A stretch of DNA of 5,432 nt from Betaproteobacteria bacterium (GTDB lineage: Bacteria; Pseudomonadota; Gammaproteobacteria; Burkholderiales; SG8-39), in contig JAAOZY010000297.1 of assembly GCA_012274205.1 (NCBI GenBank), forward strand, positions 1 through 5,432. Reading direction: 5' to 3'. Below the pieces are notes generated by a model. That model had not been told where the DNA came from. It made no database searches and was given only the letters and a program-made list of their open reading frames with translations. The position numbers and the translations under genes were made by a program. Numbering within the stretch: the first letter of the stretch is position 1; the number at the start of each line of letters is the position of its first letter. This document shows positions 1-5,036 of this stretch, one piece after another.

Positions 1-594
1 CCGATTGCGGGACCAGGTCCGGACCGGGGCGTGATTTTCCAGGAGTACGGGGTATTCCCGTGGCTGACGGTGAAGCAGAACATTGCCTTCGGCCTGAACC
101 TGCGCGCGAGCCGGATACCCGAGAGAGATCGCGAAGAGATCTGCCGGCGCTACATGCAGCAAATGGGGCTGGCCGATTTTGCCGACGCCTGGCCGAAGAT
201 GCTCTCGGGCGGAATGAGGCAGCGCCTGGCGATTGCGCGCGCCTATGCGGTGAACCCGGAGTTCCTGCTGATGGACGAGCCGTTCGGGGCGCTGGATGCG
301 CAGACGCGCAGCGCCATGCAGGACCTGCTGCTCGAGGTGCTGCAGGCAGAGAGCAAAACGGTGATGCTGATCACGCACTCGGTGGAAGAGGCGGTGTATC
401 TGTCCAAGCGCATCATCGTCATGACCGCGCGGCCGACGCGCATCCGCGAGATCATCGATGTGCCTTTCGAATACCCGCGCGAGGACTCGCTCCACGAGAG
501 GCCGGAGTACGGCGAGCTGCGGTCCCGCGTACGCGAGCTCGTGATGAAGGAGTACGCCGCGCAGGTGCGGCAAACGACCCGCATGTCTGACTAA
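1..594 (+). CDS. ABC transporter ATP-binding protein, NitT/TauT type (5' partial)
   Basis: This is the ATP-hydrolysing subunit of an importer of the nitrate/sulfonate/taurine class, which sits on the cytoplasmic face of the membrane and powers uptake. The reading frame is open from the first base, and the peptide PIAGPGPDRGVIFQEYGVFPW is the usual family context just before and through the Q-loop, so the GTG at 31 is an internal valine and not a start. Seen in order: Q-loop (FQEYGVFPW, about 37-63), ABC signature LSGGMRQR (202-225), Walker B FLLMDEP followed by the D-loop FGALD (262-297), and the switch histidine in LITHSVEEA (His codon at 376-378). Walker A is upstream of the window. All motifs present are intact, so the protein should be active. 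It ends at TAA 592-594, 17 bases before the binding-protein gene, which suggests one operon. The class is clear; the substrate (sulfonate, nitrate, aromatic or other organic acid) is not. Confidence 0.93.
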   Translation, partial: PIAGPGPDRGVIFQEYGVFPWLTVKQNIAFGLNLRASRIPERDREEICRRYMQQMGLADFADAWPKMLSGGMRQRLAIARAYAVNPEFLLMDEPFGALDAQTRSAMQDLLLEVLQAESKTVMLITHSVEEAVYLSKRIIVMTARPTRIREIIDVPFEYPREDSLHERPEYGELRSRVRELVMKEYAAQVRQTTRMSD

Positions 595-599
595 CCAAC

Positions 600-606
600 A
601 AGGAGG
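600..606 (+). promoter_or_regulatory. Strong ribosome binding site for the substrate-binding protein
   Basis: AAGGAGG matches the anti-Shine-Dalgarno sequence almost fully and lies 5 bases before ATG 612. A second in-frame ATG at 618 would be 11 bases away, so 612 is the better start. Confidence 0.8.
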
Positions 607-611
607 CAAGC

Positions 612-1616
612 ATGAGCATGAATCGGAGAAAATTCATACAAACAACCGGCACCGCGATCGGACTGTCGGTAATCGGCGCACCGGCGATCGCCCAGGCGCG
701 CAAAAAAGTGAAGGTCGGCTATCTGCATACGCTGGCGGTGGACGGCCAGATCTGGACCGGCATGCATCGCGGCAGTTTCGCCAAGGAAGGCCTCGACCTC
801 GACCTGGTGCAGTTCACCACCGGCCTCGAGATCTTCCAGGCGATGATCGGGGGCAGCATCGACATGCTCGCCACCGGCGCGGTGTTGTCCAATTTTCCCG
901 CGCGCGGCCAGGGCAAGGCCTTCCTGATCAACGACGTCGAGTTCGCCACCGCGCAACTTTGGGTGCGCGAGGACCTGGGGGTGAAGAGTTTCGCCGACCT
1001 CAAGGGCAAGAAGATCTCCACCACGACCGGCACGACCGCGCACGTGTTCCTCGACAATGCGCTGCGCGCCAACGGCATCGACCCATCGAAGGACGTCCAG
1101 ATCGTCAACCAGCGCATGTCCGAGGCCGTAACGTCGTTCATTTCCGGCGCAGTGCCGGCGGTGGCGCTGTGGGTTCCGTTCAACATCATCGTGCGCGACA
1201 AGGTTCCGGGCGCGAAGATGCTCGTCGATGCCTCCAAGTATTATCCGGAGGCGGCGATCGTCGGCGGCTGGGCGACAACCGCGGACTACTACGACAAGAA
1301 CTACGATGTTCTTCCGCGCATCATCCGCGGCTGGGTCGACGCCAATGACTACATCATCAAAAATCCGGACGCGGCGCTCGAGACCCTGCAGAAGGAATAT
1401 TACAAGCAGGTTCCGCTCTCCGACCTGAAGGTGCAGTACAAGGCGCAGAAGATGTTCACGTCGGGCGAGTGGCGCAAGATGTACGCCGACGGCACGGTCA
1501 CCAAGTGGCTGCAGCGGGTAACCGACTTCTACGTCGGTTTCGGCGGCATCCAGAACGCGACGCCGGCGTCGAAGTACTTCGAAACCAAGCCTTACCTCGA
1601 TACAGTCAAGACTTGA
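612..1616 (+). CDS. ABC transporter periplasmic substrate-binding protein (NMT1/SsuA-like), Tat-exported
   Basis: This 334-residue protein is the likely periplasmic receptor for the ABC importer whose ATPase precedes it. Residues 1-29 form a twin-arginine signal peptide: NRRKFIQ at 4-10, a hydrophobic stretch about 13-26, and a likely cut after Ala29 (AIAQA before RKKVK). The mature part starts with KVKVGYLHT, a typical first beta strand of this fold. Further family marks are GLDLDLVQF (60-68), the FQAMIGGSIDMLATG segment (75-89) that matches the ligand-pocket loop of NitT/TauT binding proteins, and DLKGKKISTTTGTTAH (129-144), where the small residues usually hold the ligand's anionic group. 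Length is normal for the family. Tat export instead of Sec implies folding before export and is common for these proteins in betaproteobacteria. Substrate unknown; an organic acid is a guess from the downstream genes. The permease expected in such a system is not between this gene and the ATPase. Confidence 0.9.
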   Translation: MSMNRRKFIQTTGTAIGLSVIGAPAIAQARKKVKVGYLHTLAVDGQIWTGMHRGSFAKEGLDLDLVQFTTGLEIFQAMIGGSIDMLATGAVLSNFPARGQGKAFLINDVEFATAQLWVREDLGVKSFADLKGKKISTTTGTTAHVFLDNALRANGIDPSKDVQIVNQRMSEAVTSFISGAVPAVALWVPFNIIVRDKVPGAKMLVDASKYYPEAAIVGGWATTADYYDKNYDVLPRIIRGWVDANDYIIKNPDAALETLQKEYYKQVPLSDLKVQYKAQKMFTSGEWRKMYADGTVTKWLQRVTDFYVGFGGIQNATPASKYFETKPYLDTVKT

Positions 1617-1670
1617 ACGGCGCCGGGTCTGGTCGGACGCGTGCGGTGAGCCCATCCTCGGCGCGGTTTC

Positions 1671-1688
1671 GGCGGGCGCGCGCCCGCC
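1671..1688. repeat. Perfect 18-bp GC palindrome in the spacer before the regulator gene
   Basis: GGCGGGCGCGCGCCCGCC reads the same on both strands and consists only of G and C. It lies 55 bases after the binding-protein stop and 61 bases before the regulator ATG. As RNA it could fold into a GC-only hairpin at the 3' end of the transporter transcript, protecting the RNA or slowing polymerase. No run of T follows on either strand, so it is not a standard intrinsic terminator. It could also be an operator, though GntR sites usually contain some A/T. With such GC-rich DNA, a chance origin is possible. Confidence 0.4.
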
Positions 1689-1748
1689 AACCTGGTCCCG
1701 GCGGGTCCTCGGGCCGGCGGCGGCGTTGTGCGTCAGACTGAATCGACC

Positions 1749-2474
1749 ATGCATCGCCTGTTTCGCGACAGTCCGGTTCCGCGCTACGCGCAGCTCGCCG
1801 ACCTGCTGCGCCAGCGCATCGCGCGCGGGGTCTGGGCGCAGGGGGAACAACTGCCGACGCTGGAGGAGCTCGTGCGCGAGTTCGAAGTGGCGCGCGTCAC
1901 GGTGCGCCAGGCGGTGAACCTGCTGGCGCGCGACGGCCTGCTTTCGCCGCAGCAGGGGCGCGGAACATTCGTTACCGGGCGGCCGGCGCAGGACCGCTGG
2001 CTGCGCCTTGAGACGTCGTTGCGCGAACTGGCTGAAGTGTATCGCGGCGACAAGCCCAAGCTCACGCTGATCGAAGACTATGCCGCGACGCCGGTCCTGC
2101 GGGCCGCGGACGGCAAGCCGGCACCACGCTATCATTTCCTGCGCCGGGTGCACTCGCGCAACGACGAGCCCTACTGCGTGATCTCGATTTATCTCGACGA
2201 GCGCATATTCCGCATGGCGCCGCGGCGCTTCCGGCGCGAGACGGTGGTGCCGGTGCTGCTCGATCTGCCCAAGGTGAAGATCGCCCGCGCCAGGCAGACG
2301 CTCGCCATCTCCACCGCCGACGTCGAAATTGCCGGCCATCTCAATATCGCCGTCAACGGGCCGGTGGCCGAGGTGCGCCGCGTGTGCAGCGCGCCGGACG
2401 GCACGGTGCTGTATCTGGGCGAAGTTACCTATCGCGGCGACTACATTCACTTCGAAATGGATCTCAAGCCGTGA
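1749..2474 (+). CDS. GntR-family transcriptional regulator with UTRA-type effector domain (HutC-like)
   Basis: This 241-residue DNA-binding regulator probably controls the neighbouring transporter or metabolic genes. Residues about 10-78 are a GntR winged helix-turn-helix: PRYAQLADLLRQRIARGVW (first helix), GEQLPTLEELVREFEVARV, the recognition helix ARVTVRQAVNLLARDG (48-63), and the wing LLSPQQGRGTFV (64-75). The rest, about 90-241, looks like the UTRA ligand-binding fold of HutC-type regulators: YHFLRRVHSRNDEPYCVISIYL, then a closing segment with YRGDYIHFEMDL. Total length is normal for this group. An in-frame GTG at 1728 would add seven residues (MRQTEST); neither start has a good ribosome site, and I prefer ATG 1749. 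It lies between the transporter and the metabolic genes on the same strand, so it could regulate either. The effector is unknown, probably a small acid or sugar-like molecule. Confidence 0.9.
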   Translation: MHRLFRDSPVPRYAQLADLLRQRIARGVWAQGEQLPTLEELVREFEVARVTVRQAVNLLARDGLLSPQQGRGTFVTGRPAQDRWLRLETSLRELAEVYRGDKPKLTLIEDYAATPVLRAADGKPAPRYHFLRRVHSRNDEPYCVISIYLDERIFRMAPRRFRRETVVPVLLDLPKVKIARARQTLAISTADVEIAGHLNIAVNGPVAEVRRVCSAPDGTVLYLGEVTYRGDYIHFEMDLKP

Positions 2475-2475
2475 G

Positions 2476-2515
2476 GCGCGCGATCTCCCGGATGGGACTC
2501 CTGCCTATCGCGCGC
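2476..2515 (+). repeat. Inverted repeat (9-bp arms) just after the regulator stop codon
   Basis: GCGCGCGAT (2476-2484) and ATCGCGCGC (2507-2515) are perfect reverse complements separated by 22 bases. The loop holds a second small inverted pair, TCCC (2486-2489) and GGGA (2494-2497). The structure starts two bases past the regulator stop, a usual place for an RNA 3' hairpin. No T run follows, so intrinsic termination is not supported; RNA stabilisation, a Rho-linked pause or chance remain possible. Confidence 0.35.
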
Positions 2516-2652
2516 TGCGCTGCGAGGCTGCCCGATGCTCCCGATCTTGATGCCCTGATGCTGGCGTGGATCATTGCCGCTGCGGGCGCCTGCCGTCTGC
2601 GGGGCACGGATTATTCTTGGCTGATCTGAAACTTGTCTTAGTCCGATTACTT

Positions 2653-2659
2653 GGAAGGA
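2653..2659 (+). promoter_or_regulatory. Ribosome binding site that fixes the LarA-like start at ATG 2666
   Basis: GGAAGGA lies 6 bases before ATG 2666. The upstream in-frame TTG at 2651 would put this site inside the coding region and has no ribosome site of its own, so 2666 is the start. Confidence 0.75.
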
Positions 2660-2665
2660 ATTCAA

Positions 2666-4093
2666 ATGCAAGACGTACTCTTAGATTACGGCGATACCAA
2701 AATGCGCGTAGAGCTGCCGGATCACGCAACTGTGATCCGTTATGGAAAGACTTACACCGATCCTGCTCCCTTGGGCGATTCCGTCGAGCTGACGAAGAAA
2801 GCCCTGAAAAAGCCGCTGGATACGCCGCCACTGAGCACCATGGCCGGGCCGGAGAAGAAGGTGATAATCGGATTTCCGGATCGCGTGAAGGGCGGAGCCC
2901 ATCCCAAGGCACACCGCCGCATCGCGATCAAGGCCGTACTCGAGGAATTGCTGGCCGGCGGTTGCCGGCTGGAGAACATCACGCTGTTATGCGGTGTCGG
3001 CCTGCATCGGCAAAACACCCTTGAAGAATTCTACTGGTACCTGGGCAAGGAAATCGTCGATCAGTTCTACCCGGGACGGCTGATCAATCACGACGGCGAC
3101 GCGGCCGATCTGAAGGATTTCGGCAAGGACGCCATGGGCAACCGCATCCAGTGCAACCGCCTGCTGGTGGATTCCGATCTTGTCGTTCTGATCGGGCACT
3201 GCTCGGGCAATCCTTACGGCGGATTCAGCGGCGGCTCCAAGATGCTGGTCACCGGCTTTTCCGGCTGGCAATCCATCGCATCCCACCATAATCCCACGAC
3301 CATGCACCGCGACGACTGGCTCGGCGGCTCGCAGCACCAGCACATGCGCCATCAGTTCAAGTCCATCGCCGAGGCGATGCAAAAAGGGATGGGGAAAAAG
3401 GTCTTTGCCGTTGATGCGGTGCTCGGGCAATTCGGTGAAGTCCTCGACGTGCAGGCCGGGACGATTCCCGCGGTCGAAGCGGCCACCTGGCCCCTGGCCG
3501 AGCGCCGCACCACCATCCCGGTGGATATGAGCGACCCGGCCGATATCCTGGTGCTGGGCATGCCGCGCACGTTCCACTACGGCCCCGGCATGGGCACTAA
3601 TCCCATTCTGGCAAGCCTGGCCATAGGCGGGCAGTTCTCGCGCTGCTGGCCGTGTCTGCGCCCGGATGGCGTCGTGATCGTCGCGGGCGTCTGCGACGGC
3701 TGGTTCAACGACAAATGGTTTCCTTCGTACCGGGAAACCTACGACGCCCTGCAAAAATATCAGAATCTGACGGACTTCCTGCATTCCGCCGATGCCGAGG
3801 CGATCACCCTGAACTTCGAGTATCGCTTCGCCTACTCCAATTTCAATACTTACCATCCGTTCCATGCGATGTCGATGCTCAGCGGCGGCGCCGTTCTGGG
3901 ACAACGCACCCAGGCGGTCATCATGGTCGGGGCGCAGAAGCCCGTCTACGCCCGCGGCATGGGCTACATTCCGGTGGCCACCTTCGACGAGGCCATGAAA
4001 CTTGCCGCCCGCTATGTGGGATCCAAGGCCAATGTTCTTTGCACGCCGGAGTGCTATTCAGGCGGCGCCGCAGTGCATCTGAAGCGCAAATGA
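2666..4093 (+). CDS. LarA-like protein (lactate racemase family, DUF2088), divergent active site
   Basis: The 475-residue product belongs to the LarA superfamily, whose founding enzyme racemises lactate with a nickel-pincer nucleotide bound to a lysine. Seen here: VIIGFPDR (66-73) in the region of the usual D-x-T-R segment, VGLHRQ with His114, NHD (141-143), DLVVLIGH (171-178), and the hallmark GGFSGGSK ending at Lys192, the expected cofactor-holding lysine. His208 lies 16 residues later, the spacing I recall for the nickel ligand (Lys184/His200 in LarA). Ten residues before the lysine, where LarA has catalytic His174, this protein has Asn182. The C-terminal half has GMPRTFHYGPGMGTNP (298-313) in place of the usual motif with Gln and Lys near G-x-P-x-D. 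His is abundant at 207-229. Length is somewhat above typical LarA. No cofactor genes (larB, larC, larE) are in the window. It heads a set with a hydroxyacid dehydrogenase and an epimerase, so a hydroxyacid or sugar-acid substrate is plausible. Family assignment is firm; activity is unknown, and lactate racemase would be a doubtful label. Confidence 0.85.
   Translation: MQDVLLDYGDTKMRVELPDHATVIRYGKTYTDPAPLGDSVELTKKALKKPLDTPPLSTMAGPEKKVIIGFPDRVKGGAHPKAHRRIAIKAVLEELLAGGCRLENITLLCGVGLHRQNTLEEFYWYLGKEIVDQFYPGRLINHDGDAADLKDFGKDAMGNRIQCNRLLVDSDLVVLIGHCSGNPYGGFSGGSKMLVTGFSGWQSIASHHNPTTMHRDDWLGGSQHQHMRHQFKSIAEAMQKGMGKKVFAVDAVLGQFGEVLDVQAGTIPAVEAATWPLAERRTTIPVDMSDPADILVLGMPRTFHYGPGMGTNPILASLAIGGQFSRCWPCLRPDGVVIVAGVCDGWFNDKWFPSYRETYDALQKYQNLTDFLHSADAEAITLNFEYRFAYSNFNTYHPFHAMSMLSGGAVLGQRTQAVIMVGAQKPVYARGMGYIPVATFDEAMKLAARYVGSKANVLCTPECYSGGAAVHLKRK
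2718..2739. repeat. 22-bp dyad (8-bp perfect arms, 6-base centre) early in the LarA-like gene
   Basis: CGGATCAC (2718-2725) and GTGATCCG (2732-2739) are perfect reverse complements around GCAACT, 52 bases inside the gene. The centre-to-centre geometry suits a dimeric regulator, and a transcript hairpin here could slow early translation. One or so such dyad is expected by chance in a window of this size, so this is only a candidate. Confidence 0.3.
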
Positions 4094-4096
4094 CCA

Positions 4097-4128
4097 ACCC
4101 TGCCTTCATTGCAGCAGGCTCGCAGGGT
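4097..4128 (+). repeat. Inverted repeat in the spacer before the dehydrogenase gene
   Basis: ACCCTGC (4097-4103) and GCAGGGT (4122-4128) pair perfectly across 18 bases. A competing pair, GCAGCA (4111-4116) with TGCTGC (4128-4133), ends 5 bases before the ribosome site of the next gene. The two folds exclude each other, so the spacer could tune translation or RNA processing between the genes. The arms are short and chance is a real alternative. Confidence 0.3.
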
Positions 4129-4137
4129 GCTGCTCCT

Positions 4138-4142
4138 AGGAG
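4138..4142 (+). promoter_or_regulatory. Ribosome binding site for the GTG-started dehydrogenase
   Basis: AGGAG lies 6 bases before GTG 4149 and supports that start, which also gives a Rossmann fold beginning at residue 3 as expected. The site is the right half of a 10-bp palindrome, CTCCTAGGAG (4133-4142). Confidence 0.7.
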
Positions 4143-4148
4143 AACATT

Positions 4149-5036
4149 GTGAAACGCGTAGGCATAGTCGGCACCGGCACCATGGGACGGACCGTGGCCG
4201 CAAAGTTTGTGGCAAACGGCGTCAAAGTCAGCGGCTACGATGTATCCCCGGCATGCGTCGAGAAGGGCGCGGCGGCGGGCATCAGCATGTGCGCAAGCCT
4301 GGCAGAACTCGCAGGAAGGTCCGACTGGATCATCCTGTTCCTGCCCGGGCCGGTGGAAATAGCCGAGTGCGTGTGCGCGGAGCAGGGGCTTCTGTCCGTC
4401 CTGCCTGCCGGTGCGATCATCATCGACATGTGCACCAGTTCGCCGCAAAACACCGCTGCCATGGAGTCCGCCGCCAGGGCTGCGGGTGTGCGCTATATCG
4501 ACGCGCCGGTGCTCGGACGGCCGGCCAGCGTGGGCAAGTGGGCACTTCCGGTGGGCGGGGATGCAGCAGCCCTGGAGGAAGTCAGGGCATTGCTGGATTT
4601 CATCGCCGCTCATGTCGTGCACATGGGCGGCCCCGGTTCCGGGCACAAGGTGAAGCTGCTCAATCAGCTCATGTTCGGGGCGATCAACAGCATGACGGCC
4701 GAAATGATGGCGGTCGCGGAAAAGGTCGGGATTGCGCCGGCCAAGCTGTACGAGATCATCACCGCAAGCCAGGCGGGCACGGTAAGCAATCTGTTCCGGG
4801 AGCTTGGGAGCAGGGTAAGCGAGGAGCGCTACACCGACCCCACGTTTACCGTGTCCCTGCTGTGCAAGGATGTGCGCCTCGGCGTGGAAATGGCCGAGGC
4901 AGCCGGGGCGCCGCTGATCCTCGGCCGAACCATCGATTTCCTCAACAAGGCTTCCTGCGCGCAGGGCTATGGCGCCGACGACACTGCAGTGATGTGGCAC
5001 TGCGTGAAAAATTTCTGGAAGGAACAGGCAGCATGA
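4149..5036 (+). CDS. NAD(P)-dependent beta-hydroxyacid dehydrogenase (3-hydroxyisobutyrate dehydrogenase family)
   Basis: This 295-residue cytoplasmic oxidoreductase should oxidise a beta-hydroxyacid to the semialdehyde or keto acid, or run in reverse, using NAD(P). The N-terminal Rossmann fold starts at once: RVGIVGTGTMG (3-13) is the G-x-G-x-x-G dinucleotide loop, and Asp31 at the end of the second strand (VSGYD) suggests NAD over NADP. DMCTSSP (93-99) aligns with the family's DMSTISP substrate loop, with Cys95 for the usual Ser. DAPVLGRPASVGKW (118-131) stands where DAPVSGG and a downstream GT segment are normal. The catalytic lysine is Lys169 in GSGHKVKLLNQ (163-173), followed by Asn172. 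Lys240-Asp241 (CKDVRLGVEMA) is the conserved C-terminal helix pair. Length is typical. The start is GTG with a good ribosome site. It lies 55 bases after the LarA-like gene and overlaps the next gene by 4 bases. Family is firm; the altered substrate loops argue against naming it 3-hydroxyisobutyrate or tartronate semialdehyde specific. Confidence 0.9.
   Translation: MKRVGIVGTGTMGRTVAAKFVANGVKVSGYDVSPACVEKGAAAGISMCASLAELAGRSDWIILFLPGPVEIAECVCAEQGLLSVLPAGAIIIDMCTSSPQNTAAMESAARAAGVRYIDAPVLGRPASVGKWALPVGGDAAALEEVRALLDFIAAHVVHMGGPGSGHKVKLLNQLMFGAINSMTAEMMAVAEKVGIAPAKLYEIITASQAGTVSNLFRELGSRVSEERYTDPTFTVSLLCKDVRLGVEMAEAAGAPLILGRTIDFLNKASCAQGYGADDTAVMWHCVKNFWKEQAA

Larger units (their letters stand above)
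2475..2665 (+). other. Intergenic spacer, 191 bases, likely to hold the control region of the LarA-like gene set
   Basis: This is the widest gap in the window and the most likely place for a promoter of the downstream metabolic genes. The first part is GC-rich and holds the inverted repeat after the regulator. From about 2609 to the start codon it is clearly richer in A/T (for example GGATTATTCTTGG). I could not find a convincing -35/-10 pair: TATTCT at 2612-2617 resembles a -10 box, but no good -35 sits 16-18 bases upstream. Short frames here do not resemble any protein I know. Confidence 0.4.

Noticed and set aside
31..33. GTG at 31 as the start of a short ATPase
   Set aside because: The frame is open to base 1 and the upstream codons encode the normal family sequence before the Q-loop, so the gene is cut by the window edge.
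1671..1700. Intrinsic terminator at the 18-bp palindrome
   Set aside because: No T run follows the stem on either strand.
591..2450. Long open frame on the - strand (619 codons) opposite the binding protein and regulator genes
   Set aside because: It is antisense to two clear protein families, is rich in Arg, Ala, His and Val in a way typical of mirror frames in GC-rich DNA, and shows no domain I recognise.
2547..2575. Possible promoter TTGATG with ATCATT at 17-base spacing
   Set aside because: The -35 part is fair, but the -10 part barely matches the consensus, so I do not call it.
2640..2651. AGT-N6-ACT as a GntR operator before the LarA-like gene
   Set aside because: Three-base arms are too short to separate from chance.
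2651..2653. TTG at 2651 as the LarA-like start
   Set aside because: The ribosome site GGAAGGA overlaps and follows it, and fits ATG 2666 with 6-base spacing.
2987..3904. Open frame on the - strand (305 codons) opposite the LarA-like gene
   Set aside because: It lies wholly inside a well-supported gene and its product has no recognisable motif; GC-rich codon bias explains it.
3921..5000. Open frame on the - strand (359 codons) opposite the dehydrogenase gene
   Set aside because: It mirrors the dehydrogenase frame, spans an intergenic gap, is full of His, Gly and Arg, and resembles no family.
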